From: Pseudomonas viridiflava
GTDB taxonomy: Bacteria > Pseudomonadota > Gammaproteobacteria > Pseudomonadales > Pseudomonadaceae
Direction of reading: 5' to 3'
NCBI RefSeq assembly: GCF_003702045.1
Contig: NZ_RBTP01000061.1
Location: forward strand, 1 to 64,000
DNA: 64,000 nucleotides
Part shown: positions 46,570 to 56,396 of the stretch, in pieces
Numbering within the stretch: the first letter of the stretch is position 1
Layout of the letters: every line of letters starts with the position of its first letter
Notes under the pieces: model-generated
Databases searched by the model: none
Told to the model about the DNA's origin: nothing
The model's input: only the letters and a program-made list of their open reading frames with translations
Translations under genes and position numbers: made by a program

Positions 46570-47910
46570 TCAGAAGTCTGCGACCTTTCCCCACGACGAT
46601 TGCTTGAAACGGTCGGGATGGTAGGGCCGCGGGTCCACGATGGGTGTGACGTCGCTGACGATGTCGGCAATCAGGTGCCCAGCGCCCGGCCCGATACCGA
46701 AACCATGACCACTGAATCCAGATGCCAGCACCAGCCCCGGCAGGCTGGCCACTTCGCCGATACCCGGAACGCCATCAGGCGTGCTGTCCACATACCCTGC
46801 CCACGCCGCGTTCACAGAGGAGCCCTTCAGCGCTGGCACCAGTTCCTGCGCGCGCTTGTAGGTCAGAGCCACGGCCGAAGCGTCAGCCCTGGGGTCGAGA
46901 ATTCGCATTTTTTCCATTGGCGTTGGTTGGTCCAGGCTCCAGCGCTTCCAGCTTTCATGGCCTGCTCGGATGCCGTCTAGACCGCCGGGCGCCAGATTGC
47001 GCCATCTGCGCTGAAACATCGGTAGAAACTGCGCAGCGAAACCGAGCAGCTGAGGTGTTGGATCAACACGCCCTCTTCCGCTGATGGCCAATGTATAGCT
47101 ACCATCGAACCGTCGTGTCATGGACACGCCAGACGTGTGCAGCGCACCGGGTATCTCATCGCTTGGCGCAGAGACCGAGAGCACGGTCTGACGAATCGTG
47201 GCCTGGGGAAAACGAATGCCGTACTGGCGACAGAACGACGACGCCCAGGCACCTGCCGCCAGCACCGCGACCGGGGTGCGGATGACGCCTTTCTCGGTCA
47301 CGACCGCAGACACCCGCCCACCTTCGGTTTCGATACCACGGACCGCACACCCTTGATGCACGGTACTCCCTAAAGCCATGATGGCACGGGCGACAGCGGG
47401 CGCTGCGCGGGAGGGGTCTGCGGTGCCGTCAGAAGGCGCGAAAACCCCGCCTTTCCATTGTTTGCCGGTCGCCCTTCCATGCTCGGCAGCCTGCTGAGCG
47501 GTCAACATGCGGGTGTCGACATTGACCGTGCGTGCAAACTCCCCCCAGCGCGCCCAGCCGGCAATTTCCTTTTCATCATTGCTGAGGTAAAGCAAACCGC
47601 AGCGGCTGAAACCCGTCTGTTCGCCGGTTTCGGCGCCGAATTGCTCCCACAACTCCAGGGCCTTGGTGGCCATCGGCAGCTCACGTGCATCGCGGTTCTG
47701 CTGACGGCACCAGCCCCAGTTGCGGCTCGACTGTTCAGCGCCAATGCGCCCTTTTTCAATCAGGGCGACTTTCAGGCCGCGCTTGGCAAGGTAATAGGCG
47801 GTAAAGGAACCAATGATGCCGCCGCCGATCACGACCACGTCGGCTTGCGTCGGCAACTCAGGGGACGTTTCTATGGCGGTTAACGGTGCGGGCATGTTCA
47901 GAAGGTCCAT
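46570..47910 (-). CDS. FAD-dependent amine/D-amino-acid oxidoreductase (DAO family)
   Basis: A 446-aa protein with an N-terminal dinucleotide fold, ADVVVIGGGIIGSFTAYYLAKRG, at about residues 23-45, and a second signature ATIRQTVLSVSAP further on. The C-terminal GLVLASGFSGHGFGIGPGAGHLIADIV (about 400-425) is typical of the DAO superfamily, which includes DadA, sarcosine oxidase and opine oxidase subunit B. Such enzymes oxidise amines or amino acids to imines and reduce FAD. SSRNWGWCRQQNRD near 61-74 recalls the opine/octopine oxidase-like group. It faces the NRPS operon convergently across a 264-nt gap, and nothing in the sequence ties it to the toxin. It stands alone on its strand. An in-frame ATG at 47895 is an alternative start. 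Confidence 0.85.
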   Translation of the reverse strand: MDLLNMPAPLTAIETSPELPTQADVVVIGGGIIGSFTAYYLAKRGLKVALIEKGRIGAEQSSRNWGWCRQQNRDARELPMATKALELWEQFGAETGEQTGFSRCGLLYLSNDEKEIAGWARWGEFARTVNVDTRMLTAQQAAEHGRATGKQWKGGVFAPSDGTADPSRAAPAVARAIMALGSTVHQGCAVRGIETEGGRVSAVVTEKGVIRTPVAVLAAGAWASSFCRQYGIRFPQATIRQTVLSVSAPSDEIPGALHTSGVSMTRRFDGSYTLAISGRGRVDPTPQLLGFAAQFLPMFQRRWRNLAPGGLDGIRAGHESWKRWSLDQPTPMEKMRILDPRADASAVALTYKRAQELVPALKGSSVNAAWAGYVDSTPDGVPGIGEVASLPGLVLASGFSGHGFGIGPGAGHLIADIVSDVTPIVDPRPYHPDRFKQSSWGKVADF

Positions 47911-48121
47911 TCAAGGCATACGTACATGGGCGTGTTGCATTACCGATCTATTACACCACCACAGCGCCACGCATAAATGCTTGAAAATGGCCGCCATCTA
48001 TCACGATTCACCGTTTAGCAGGCCTGTCTCGGCAGACTTTGCCGATGAGCAACGAGTCGCGCTATCGCGAACACCCGGTTTTTAACTGTCTGTGTGCAAA
48101 CGACGCTTTTTATTGCTGTCG

Positions 48122-48143
48122 TCTTCGATCCTCTTATCGAAGA
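48122..48143. repeat. Perfect inverted repeat upstream of the frameshifted gene
   Basis: TCTTCGAT and ATCGAAGA form a perfect 8-bp dyad with a 6-nt spacer, about 70 nt before the ATG at 48214. It may be an operator for that gene. The remaining 47911-48121 stretch holds nothing else I can support. Confidence 0.4.
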
Positions 48144-48213
48144 TACTGCGGCAGGACAGTGATGCTATAGATGAAGCATTTCCCCTCGCTCTTGAACGGA
48201 ATCAAACACTGCA

Positions 48214-48956
48214 ATGCTCAAACTCGCCGCTGTGCCGCTACTCATCCTTCCCCTGTTCGCTGTTGCCGACTGCACGGATCAACTGGATAACTGGGCCAGA
48301 ACCATCAAGCCCGAGCTGAAATTTGATCGCGAACGAGCGGTCTGCAAGGTTAATCCAGCCAACGCTAGCCAGACGCTGGCGGCCCTGCCGTTTGCAGAGA
48401 GCGTCACCGCAGACGGCGAGGGCGATTATGGGCTTGCCGTACTCGTGGCAAATACGACGAGCAGCAAGATCATCGCCCAGCATTATCAAAGTGCAGCGAT
48501 CAGCTCAGACGCTATTTTTTTGACGATCTGACACTGGACACCGCGCGCTATCAGCTTGCACCGAAGCTGCGAGCCTTTGGAGTCAGGGTGGCTCTTCGAA
48601 ATTCATCCCGAGTTGTGACGGTGAGCAGCACACTTCTGAATCTTTATCTATTTGAGGGTAAAACGTTACGTCCGGTGATGAATGCGCTGGAAGTCAGCAG
48701 GTATAACGGTGAGTCCGACGGAATGTGCGATGGTCAGTTCAGCGAGACCCAACGTACGCTATCAATAGCAAACACAGGCATGAATGGAATGGCCAATCTA
48801 CAAATAGACGCACGTGTCGTTAAGACACAGAACAAGGTCAAGGGCGAAGAATGCGAAAGCACCGACAGCGAACCTGTCGCGTCCAGGACGATTTTGAAAT
48901 ACGACAAAGACCACTATGAAGTACCGAGTGAGTTGTCATTTTTAGGGTCCTTATAA
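48214..48956 (+). pseudogene. Periplasmic hypothetical protein gene, frameshifted in a poly-T tract
   Basis: The 5' part encodes a signal peptide (MLKLAAVPLLILPLFAVADC) and about 85 further residues, then meets TGA at 48529-48531. The tract at 48515-48521 holds seven Ts. One extra T would give AIFFDDLTLDTARYQLAPK and join the open frame that continues to the stop at 48954-48956, for a protein of about 247 aa. Both halves look coding, and the downstream half has no start of its own with a ribosome-binding site. I recognise no family; the product would be secreted or periplasmic. The loss may be a real mutation, a reversible slippage switch or a base-call error. An inverted repeat lies upstream. 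Confidence 0.75.
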
Positions 48957-49167
48957 AGCATGCACGGCTCCCCCGTAGAGGTCGGTTGCCGGGCGATGTT
49001 CAACTCCCATTCAATCCCCTCGCCCAGACTGCCCTGCTGGTGTCCTGGAGTCAGCGATCCAGAAGAGTGCCCATCCATCACACTCAGGGCCGCATGGGTC
49101 AGCCGGCCGCTTTGCGCGGCTTGAGAGTCGTGCCCGGCGTATCGCGGATTTTCGCGACATAGCATGG

Positions 49168-51477
49168 CTACAGACGAACTGCCATAGTGACGAACGCACT
49201 CCGTGGGTTGCCCACTTGGAGGATCTGCAGATCGCCCGTCGGGTCGCTCGCGGCACTGGCGTCGGTGTTCAGGGTCGAGATGTAGCGTTTGTCGAACAGG
49301 TTCACCACGTTCAGCGATACCGTGGTGTCCTTGACGGCACCCAACTTGCCGAAGTCATAGCCCAGGGTCGTGTTGGCCAGCCAATAGCCCGCGACGCTCG
49401 AATCGTTGGTGTAGGTGTAGTAACGCTTGCTCATGTAGCTGCCCTGCAAGCCTGCGTTCCATTGCTGCCAGCGCCAGTCCAGGCTACTGGAATACATCAA
49501 TTTGGGGGTGTCGACGACGGTTTTGCCTTTGACATGCACCGTGTCGGCACCGCTCTGGTAGTCATCATCGTACGTGCTTCGGTTATAGGACGCCGAGTTG
49601 GACCAGCGCCAGTTTTCATCAGGGGTCAGCGCGAAGGTCAACTCAGCGCCCCTGCTGGTGACCGAGCCAACGTTGGCCACGCTGTTCTGGCAAATCACGA
49701 TGCCGGTGCAATTGGTAATTGCCACTAGACGATTGTCGAATTTGGTGTTGTAGACCGCCGCCGAGGTCGAGTACAGCGGATTGCTGCGGCGCACGCCGAC
49801 CTCAACGGTCTTGGAGGTTTCCGGCTTGAGGTTCTTGAACCCGCCCGCCGCGTCGACGGCGACTTGCGTGGTGAAAAACGGGCTGTAACCGCTACTGGGG
49901 AACGCGGCAATATTTTCGGAATACGAGGTGAACACCTCGTCCTGATCATTGAGTTTGTATGTTGCGCCCAACTGCGGCAGGAAACGATCACGTGCTTCCA
50001 GCGAGCCACTGGCATAACCGCCGCCCTTGCCTTCTGCGGTCGAGGTGGTGACCGTATTTTTTGCACCGAACTCCAGCTTCAGTCGGTCGTCCAGCAAGGT
50101 GTAGCTGTCGCGCAGATAGAACTGCCGCGTCAGGTCGTTGTAGTCCTGGGCAAGGACGGTTGCGACCTGTGGCAAACCTTTGGTTTTCACAATGTTGTTC
50201 TGCGGTGCGGTCCCGGTCGGGTCGAATAGATAACGGCCAATGTCGCTCTTGTTCGACTGAATCCAGAATCCGCCTTGAATCTCATGCTGGCCGAGGAAAT
50301 ACGTCAGCGATGTCTGAAAACCCGACCGGTTGATGCCATAGACCGTGCTGCGAATGGAGTTGGTGGGCACAGTGGTGGTGCCGTTGGTGAAGACAAACGG
50401 GTAGTAGGAATTGCCGCGGCCCGAGTCGTGGTGGTGATAAACCGCCGCGTCCAGCAGCAGATCATCGCTGAGCGAGAAATTGCCGCTCAGGATGTCCAGT
50501 TCATCGTCACGCAGGCTGCTGCCGTTGTAGGTCGCATCCCCTGCACGGGTAACACCGCCGGTAAAGATGCCATTGGCCGCATTCACGGCGCGCGTCCAGT
50601 CAGGCGTGTAATAGCTCCAGTTGTAGCCCAACCGCTGAATAATGCTGCTCGACAGGGACGGCAAACTGGCCTCGTTGTGGGACGAGGTGCTGTGAAAGAA
50701 ACTCACGCGGTTGCCGCCAAAATCGTAGGTGACCTTGGCGTTTATAGCGTCCGATTCCTGGGGGTTGTCGTGGCCTTTCCAGGCATCGGCGTCGTACGTT
50801 TCTCCGGAAATGTAAGCAGCCAGACCGTTGTATTCGCCGGTGTCGATTCGCGCGAACGTACGCTTGGTTTTGTAATCGCCCAGCGTCTGCGACAGCCGTG
50901 CACCGAACTCCTTGTCGGGGTTTGCGCTGGTGAAAGCAATCGTACCGCCCAGATTGCTGTTCGAGGCGGTGCCCAGTGCGCCAATACCGGCCGCCACTTC
51001 ACTGTCGGCGATGTTTTCGGCAATGATCGCCCGGGTAATGCTCAGACCATTGAAGTTGGCAAAGCTCATGTTGCCCAGCGTGACGCCATCCAGCGTGTAG
51101 CCCAAGTGGTGCATATCGAAGCCGCGCAAACTGATGCGCTGGCTGCTCTCTTCCCGCCCCAGCGGGTCGCCCGATTGAAAACTGACCCCAGCCAGACGCT
51201 GCAGAACTTTCATCGGGTTCGTGGCGGCCGAATACGCCTTAATGTCCTCGTCACTCACGCGCTGCACCTGGCGTGTTTCGCCCTGGCCGATCACCGAAAC
51301 CGTACCCAGCGTGGCGTCAGTGGCGTCAGTGACGCCGGAAACCGGTTCCTCGGTTGAGGCGGTCGGCGTCGCGGCGTCCTGCGCGTAGGTCGACAGACTT
51401 AACGCGTGCAAACCAATCAGTAGCACCAGCCGTCGGAGCGGAAAACGTGACGCGTGCGTGGTCGATGACGTGATCAT
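49168..51477 (-). CDS. TonB-dependent outer-membrane receptor
   Basis: A 769-aa protein with a signal peptide (about 1-32, ending STYAQ), a TonB-box-like segment near LGTVSVIG (57-64), a plug domain (QRISLRGFDMHHLGYTLDGVTLG at about 112-134; NLGGTIAFTSANP at about 175) and a 22-strand barrel. It ends with LNVVNLFDKRYIST and a final VTMAVRL, the usual TBDT C-terminal signature. Such receptors import siderophores, haem, sugars or other scarce ligands using TonB energy; the ligand is not readable. GGAAG lies about 8 nt before the ATG. The ExbD-like gene lies 72 nt upstream on the same strand, so a receptor-energiser operon is likely. No siderophore enzyme genes adjoin it. Confidence 0.92.
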   Translation of the reverse strand: MITSSTTHASRFPLRRLVLLIGLHALSLSTYAQDAATPTASTEEPVSGVTDATDATLGTVSVIGQGETRQVQRVSDEDIKAYSAATNPMKVLQRLAGVSFQSGDPLGREESSQRISLRGFDMHHLGYTLDGVTLGNMSFANFNGLSITRAIIAENIADSEVAAGIGALGTASNSNLGGTIAFTSANPDKEFGARLSQTLGDYKTKRTFARIDTGEYNGLAAYISGETYDADAWKGHDNPQESDAINAKVTYDFGGNRVSFFHSTSSHNEASLPSLSSSIIQRLGYNWSYYTPDWTRAVNAANGIFTGGVTRAGDATYNGSSLRDDELDILSGNFSLSDDLLLDAAVYHHHDSGRGNSYYPFVFTNGTTTVPTNSIRSTVYGINRSGFQTSLTYFLGQHEIQGGFWIQSNKSDIGRYLFDPTGTAPQNNIVKTKGLPQVATVLAQDYNDLTRQFYLRDSYTLLDDRLKLEFGAKNTVTTSTAEGKGGGYASGSLEARDRFLPQLGATYKLNDQDEVFTSYSENIAAFPSSGYSPFFTTQVAVDAAGGFKNLKPETSKTVEVGVRRSNPLYSTSAAVYNTKFDNRLVAITNCTGIVICQNSVANVGSVTSRGAELTFALTPDENWRWSNSASYNRSTYDDDYQSGADTVHVKGKTVVDTPKLMYSSSLDWRWQQWNAGLQGSYMSKRYYTYTNDSSVAGYWLANTTLGYDFGKLGAVKDTTVSLNVVNLFDKRYISTLNTDASAASDPTGDLQILQVGNPRSAFVTMAVRL

Positions 51478-51549
51478 GAGAGGGCTTCCAGGACGTAATG
51501 AGTCGACAGGTTTTGGCCTGCGTTAAGGCTGGCCGGGATTTTTATGGCT

Positions 51550-51942
51550 TCATGGGCTTTCAGTAATCACTGCCAGGCGTGTGATGCCGGATCGCTGCAC
51601 ATCTGCCAATACGCGGGCGACTCGTCCGTAGTCGGTTGCCGTATCGGCGCGCAGGGTCAGCGCGACCTCCGGGTCTCGTGTATGCAGGTTCTGCAGGGCG
51701 TCTGGTAGTTGCTCCTCGACCAGAGGCTCGCCATCGACAAACAGACTGCCGGTGGCATCGATACTGATCGCAACCGGCTTTGCGTCATCAAGGGGCGGTG
51801 GGTTGTTCAGGTAACCGGCGCGGCCAATGGGCGCGGCGGGCTTTTCGGAGGTAGGCGTTGCCCGGTTGGGTGCCGGAGCGTGTTCGCAAAATTGCTGCGG
51901 CGGACGTCTGGATGAAAGTAACGCAGGCATAGCATCACCCAT
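51550..51942 (-). pseudogene. ExbD-like periplasmic domain fused to a TonB-like fragment (rearranged gene)
   Basis: The 130-residue frame ends with a good ExbD periplasmic domain: KPVAISIDATGSLFVDGEPL, then VALTLRADTATDYGRVARVL and GITRLAVITE. A true ExbD begins with a membrane helix carrying the essential Asp and the TPLVDV-type motif; none is present. Instead residues about 20-50 are proline-rich and contain AGYLNNPPP, which resembles the YLxNPxPxYP segment of TonB C-termini. The simplest reading is a deletion that fused a tonB fragment to the 3' part of exbD, leaving a protein unable to anchor in the membrane. It lies just upstream of the TonB-dependent receptor. Whether it is expressed or functional is unknown. 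Confidence 0.6.
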
Positions 51943-52751
51943 TCAAGGCGGAGCACCTAAGAGACGGCACGTCTAAAAGTTGGGCGATGCTACTACGAGG
52001 TTTATGCAGTTAATGTGACGAGGCAGGAACTTGCTATTAAGTTTCATCTTACAGGGTGGTGGCCCGTTAGCATTAACTTTATATGCTCAATATCATTTAT
52101 GGTGCCACGCCAAAAAGTGCCAGAGCGTGATGTTTTTATATTGCCATTGAGCGCTTTAATAGCCGTCATCGGTAATGACGTATGTACGATCACGTACAAG
52201 GCCTTCAGGTGAGTATCACATCAGTCATGCAGTGCCGGCGGCGGCTCTGGCCTGTTATCGCTTCCACATAATGCGCCGCTAACGCCTAAGTCATCCAGCC
52301 AGAACAGCCATTTAACAGGGCCTGATTAAACCGGCGCTGTTAATAAACCTGTTGGCGATGCATGAATGGACACTGCTCGCCGGAAACAGTCCACCGTCTT
52401 GAAATCTGACGGTACTTAGTCGATATGACAGATTGAGGACGTCATTTCCCAAGGTATATTGATGTGGCCTTGACAGTACCCCGCACAGAGGTAAGTAACT
52501 CCCATTAAATAAAGACTGACTCACTAGAGACCCCTGCTCACGGATCCAATAGACGGGTTATTGATCGGCCCAACGTCTTGCTGTTTCGCCCCAGCGCCAT
52601 CCTGGCCGGCGCATGATCTGACGGGCGTTCCAGCCACAGGGCACCCGTCTGCCAACAACGGAAACTCACTGAATTTACCGGATTCATCCATGACTAAAAC
52701 CTGTGGGTTTTTCCGGCAAGTCACGTGATGTACAGGCAGGAGCATGCGCAG
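51943..52751. other. AT-richer intergenic region without supportable genes
   Basis: About 800 bp separate the ExbD-like fragment from the DUF2238 gene. Short open frames occur on both strands, but none has a recognisable product, a good ribosome-binding site and coding bias together. Its base composition is unlike the neighbouring genes, which fits lost or transferred DNA. No transposase or tRNA is visible. Confidence 0.5.
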
Positions 52752-53399
52752 GTGAGCAAACATGAAATAAACGTCATCAGAGGATTGCAAGCCGTTTTTC
52801 TGACTGTTGTCGCAGTGCTGGGTTGGGCGCCGCTGGATCGAACGACGTGGTTGATGGAAAACAGCGTGGTGGTGCTGAGCGCTGCAGCGCTCTGGGCCAG
52901 CCGTCACAGGTTCTACTGGACAGCAAGGTCCTGGGCACTGGTGCTGGCGTTCGTGGTTCTGCATGAGGTCGGCACGCACTACACCTATCCGCAGGTGCCC
53001 TATGACGCTACCGTCCTGAAGATGACGGGGGTCAGCATCGATCAACTGTTCGGCTGGCAGCGCAATCAATATGACCGATTCGTGCATCTGGCCTACGGAG
53101 TGCTGGGCGCCCTGCCCTTGCGTGAGATCGTGACTGTCAAATGCCGGCTTCAGGGCGCGTGGGCGTCGCTGATGGCCTGGTCGCTGGTCCTGTCCACCTC
53201 AATGCTTTACGAACTGATGGAATGGGTGGGCGGCGCTTATCTCGGCCCAGGAGGCTCGGCGTTTGTGGGGGCTCAGGACGACTTTTGGGATGCGCAAAAA
53301 GACATGGCCGCCGCTGCGGCGGGCTCGCTTGCGGTGCTGGTCTGCAGAGGCCACGCAATACGTGCGCCGTTCATGCAGGGCGAAGGAGCCGAACGATGA
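52752..53399 (+). CDS. DUF2238 (YjdF-like) integral membrane protein
   Basis: The GTG at 52752, with AGGAG 9 nt upstream, gives a 215-aa protein; an ATG at 52725 is in frame but has no good ribosome-binding site. It has about six hydrophobic segments. Its family motifs are VLHEVGTHYTYPQVPYD (about 74-90), FGWQRNQYDRFVHLAYG (about 104-120) and LYELMEWVGG with GAQDDFWDAQKDMAAAAAGS (about 160-195). These conserved His, Asp and Glu residues inside the membrane are typical of the DUF2238/YjdF family, whose function is unknown. It is a single gene with no obvious partner. Confidence 0.82.
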   Translation: MSKHEINVIRGLQAVFLTVVAVLGWAPLDRTTWLMENSVVVLSAAALWASRHRFYWTARSWALVLAFVVLHEVGTHYTYPQVPYDATVLKMTGVSIDQLFGWQRNQYDRFVHLAYGVLGALPLREIVTVKCRLQGAWASLMAWSLVLSTSMLYELMEWVGGAYLGPGGSAFVGAQDDFWDAQKDMAAAAAGSLAVLVCRGHAIRAPFMQGEGAER

Positions 53400-53595
53400 G
53401 GTCTGCTTTTGCCCGAAGGGCGTGGGAGCCTTAGGCGACTAAGACGGCCGCGATGGGCTGCGCAGCAACCCTTGGGTACAGCGCACTGCATGCGCAGGTT
53501 GTGATGCCGGTCCCGGTAGATCGCCGACACGTCGTCTCCCACCACTCAATGACTAACATGCCCTGTCCGTTTTCCAGGGTCTTCAGGCGTTGTAC

Positions 53596-54867
53596 TTAAT
53601 GATCGTCAGCTTCATCCGCTTTACGTTTCTGTCGCCTGGCGAGCCACACGCATAACCCGGCCCAGCCCCCGGCGACAGGCAGAATCAGCATGGCAACGAT
53701 GCCGAATCCTGCGCCCAGTGCCGCCAGCCCCACCGACAGCCATCCACTCACCGCATCGCCACCGCGATACACCAGCGTTTCGATGACATTCTTGGCCTTG
53801 TACTTTTCCTCGCGACTGACCACGGTCCAAAGTACTTCCCGCGCCGGGCGCACAATGGAAAACTCGATGGCACGGCGCAGCCCCTGCGCCAGCGCGACCG
53901 TGGTAGGCACCGGTGCCAGCGCCATTGCGGTGAACGCGACCACGGTGGCCAGCGGTAACGCGATGAGCGCGCCGCCGATGCCGATCATGCGGATCAAAGG
54001 GCCGGTCAGCAACAGTTGAAAGGTTAGCGTCAGCATCGACACGATCAGATCGACGACGGCAAAGAACTGCGTTCTGCTGGCGACATCCGAATAACTGCCT
54101 GCAACGATTCGACCCTGCTCGAAGTACAGAAAGGTTGAGGCGGTGGTGTGCATCAGCATGAATAACACCAGCCCCAGCAGATAAGGCGAGCGTGAAATCA
54201 GGGTGATGCCGCCGAGCATGCTGCCGCCCATGTGGCGATCTACGTTCGACGGCCGGTAAAACTGAGTCTCGGTGCGAACCAAAAGCGCTCGGTGGCAGCG
54301 TACTGCCAGTTCCAGCAGCACTGCCGCCGCCAGCGTCAATGCAATCGGCCCGAGACGGGACGCCATCGTCGCCGCCAGCAACGGCCCGATGAACGTCCCC
54401 AACGTGCCGCCTGCGGCCACAAAACCGAATAGCCGCCGCCCCTGCTCACTGGAAAACCGGTCAACCAATACGCTCCAGAAGATCGACACGATGAACAGGT
54501 TGTACACGCTGATCCAGACGAAGAACACGTTGCCGACCTGCACCGGCGCAATCCGATTGGCGATCAAGATGCCGAACAAAATCATCGTCAGCGCAATGCC
54601 GCGATAGATCAGCGGCACGAAACGCCGGGGCGGCAACCGGGACACCAGTGCGCCAAACAGCGGGACCATCAGCAGCATCACCAGAAAGGTCGCGGTAAAG
54701 AGCCATTGAAGTTTGTCGGCACCGCCTTCAAGCCCAAGCGCATCACGCAAGGGGCGCACCAAGTAGTAGCTGGCCAGTACGCAGAAATGGAAGGCAAACC
54801 CCAGCAACAGCGCCGCTCGCTCGCCGGGCCGCACATCGGCCCACTTCAGCGCTGCTGCACGAATCAT
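53596..54867 (-). CDS. NTP/NDP exchange-type MFS transporter
   Basis: A 423-aa protein with 12 hydrophobic segments and the family pattern YYLVRPLRDALG near residues 35-46, with FFVWISVYNLFIVSIFWSVL at about 114-133 and GRRLFGFVAAGGTLGTFIGP at about 142-161. These resemble the bacterial relatives of ATP/ADP translocases annotated as NTP/NDP exchange transporters. True nucleotide exchange has been shown for intracellular parasites and plastids; in free-living Pseudomonas the substrate is unknown. The ATG follows a short gap, and the gene is divergent from the MFS gene at 55110. The loop RREEKYKAKNVIETLVYRGGDA-like region near 345-365 is well kept. No operon partner is visible. Confidence 0.8.
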   Translation of the reverse strand: MIRAAALKWADVRPGERAALLLGFAFHFCVLASYYLVRPLRDALGLEGGADKLQWLFTATFLVMLLMVPLFGALVSRLPPRRFVPLIYRGIALTMILFGILIANRIAPVQVGNVFFVWISVYNLFIVSIFWSVLVDRFSSEQGRRLFGFVAAGGTLGTFIGPLLAATMASRLGPIALTLAAAVLLELAVRCHRALLVRTETQFYRPSNVDRHMGGSMLGGITLISRSPYLLGLVLFMLMHTTASTFLYFEQGRIVAGSYSDVASRTQFFAVVDLIVSMLTLTFQLLLTGPLIRMIGIGGALIALPLATVVAFTAMALAPVPTTVALAQGLRRAIEFSIVRPAREVLWTVVSREEKYKAKNVIETLVYRGGDAVSGWLSVGLAALGAGFGIVAMLILPVAGGWAGLCVWLARRQKRKADEADDH

Positions 54868-55109
54868 GATCGGGGGCTTTTAAGCGATGTGCTTGGCAAG
54901 GGGGTTACTCCCAGCGTCCGGTTAAAGGCTAACGCAATGTGCCAGAGACACTGAGGCATCTTCCACGGTTCAGTGCACCCTGATGAACAGCGGTATTTCG
55001 GAAACGAACCCACCATGACAATCAGTGAATACCAATATGCCTGACGTCGATTTGACCATCCGGTCAACATTCCCTACCGTAGCCGACCTTTTCCCCGCCC
55101 GAGACACTG

Positions 55110-56309
55110 ATGACTACCCGCTCCAAATTGCCTCCAACTGTCTACCTGCTGGGTCTGACAATCTTTTCCCTGGTCACTGCCGAGTTCATGGTGGCTGGCA
55201 TGATGCCTGCGCTGGCCGAGGCGTTTTCTGTCAGCCTGGCGCAGGTTGGCAATCTGATTGCCTATTACGCGCTGGGCATGGCGCTGGGCGGTCCGCCGGT
55301 TACGGTGCTGCTGCTCTCCAGAGGCATCAGCAACAAACGCGCGCTGGTCTGGCTGCTGACGTGTTACGTGATCGCGGGCGCCGTTGCGGCAGCGGCACCC
55401 AGCTACGCTGTCTTGGCGGTGGCACGTATCGTCATGGGTATTTCGAGTGCCGTGTGCATCGGCTTGTGCATGACCATCTGCGCAGGCCTTGTCGCACCTG
55501 AGGGTCGTGGCCGCGCGGTCTCTGTCGTGCTGGCCGGGTTGATGCTGTCTCCCGTCATCGGCGTGCCGATGACCACCTGGGTCGAGCAGCATGTCGGCTG
55601 GCGTGCCAGTTCCTGGGCGGTCGTTGCGCTGGCCATGCTGTGTACCGTGTTGGCGACACGACGTCTGCCAGCCATTCAGAAAGGTGGCGAACCGCCGCTG
55701 AGCCAGCAGTGGGCGGGCTTGAGAAACCCCAAGCTGTGGGGAGCGTACATCACCAGCGGACTGATCATCGGCGGGACATTTGCAGCGTTCAGTTACTGCA
55801 CGCCGATCCTGATTCATGAGGTCGGCATTGCACCGACGCTGGTTGCCCCTGTTCTGGCTATCTATGGGGTTGCCAACCTCATGGGCAACATGATCGTGGG
55901 TCGCTTCGCCGATCGCTACACATTCCCTGCCCTGGCTTGGGGGCTCGGCCTGATGGTGCTGGCATTGGGCGGCTTTGCTCTGGCCGGTGACCATCTGTGG
56001 CTGAACCTGGGCTGCTTCTTCGCGCTGGGGCTGACGGGTGTTGCCTTGAACCCTGCGATGGTCGCACGCGTGATGAAGGCGGCCGAACCTGCGGCGATGG
56101 TCAACATCCTGCACACCTCGGTGATCACTGCGGGCCTGGCGTTCGGCAGTTGGGCAGGTGGCGCTGTGATTGACGCCGGGTATGGTTTGCGTTCACCGCT
56201 CTGGGTGGGCGCTGTGATGGCGCTGGCGGGTCTGGTGAGTCTCGTGCCTGCGATGAGCCGGGTGCGACGTGACAATGACGTTTCAAAATCGGCTCCGTGC
56301 GCATCGTGA
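55110..56309 (+). CDS. MFS (DHA1-type) drug or sugar efflux transporter
   Basis: A 399-aa protein with 12 membrane segments. It begins TVYLLGLTIFSLVTAEFMVAGMMPALAEAFSVSLAQVGNL, the N-terminal DHA1 pattern also seen in AraJ- and YdhP-like exporters. A variant motif C-like glycine-rich segment, LAGLMLSPVIGVPMTTWVEQHVGWRASS, lies at about 147-174. It probably expels small compounds by proton antiport; the substrate is unknown. It is divergent from the NTP/NDP-type gene and is followed by a strong hairpin at 56371-56396. Confidence 0.85.
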   Translation: MTTRSKLPPTVYLLGLTIFSLVTAEFMVAGMMPALAEAFSVSLAQVGNLIAYYALGMALGGPPVTVLLLSRGISNKRALVWLLTCYVIAGAVAAAAPSYAVLAVARIVMGISSAVCIGLCMTICAGLVAPEGRGRAVSVVLAGLMLSPVIGVPMTTWVEQHVGWRASSWAVVALAMLCTVLATRRLPAIQKGGEPPLSQQWAGLRNPKLWGAYITSGLIIGGTFAAFSYCTPILIHEVGIAPTLVAPVLAIYGVANLMGNMIVGRFADRYTFPALAWGLGLMVLALGGFALAGDHLWLNLGCFFALGLTGVALNPAMVARVMKAAEPAAMVNILHTSVITAGLAFGSWAGGAVIDAGYGLRSPLWVGAVMALAGLVSLVPAMSRVRRDNDVSKSAPCAS

Positions 56310-56370
56310 TGCCACGAAGACGCTGACCCGTTAGCGGGCGCTGCTCTCACTGGGCGCCGAGTCACCTGTT

Positions 56371-56396
56371 ACGGAGGGGTCACCCCGCCCCTCCGT
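56371..56396 (+). terminator. GC-rich hairpin, probable terminator
   Basis: The perfect 9-bp stem ACGGAGGGG/CCCCTCCGT with an 8-nt loop lies 62 nt after the MFS stop. It lacks a U-tract (TGATGACC follows). The rest of 56310-56658 shows nothing else I can support. Confidence 0.6.

Noticed and set aside
50275..51357. 360-codon plus-strand frame opposite the TonB-dependent receptor
   Set aside because: It is antisense to a clear receptor gene and has no recognisable domains.
49168..51942. Treating the NRPS product as a siderophore because of the nearby TonB-dependent receptor
   Set aside because: The residue pattern is that of a syringomycin-family toxin. No hydroxamate or catecholate enzymes are present, and the receptor is a separate unit on the other strand.
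55074..56114. 346-codon minus-strand frame opposite the MFS gene
   Set aside because: Its Gln/Arg/His-rich translation is typical of antisense to a hydrophobic membrane protein.
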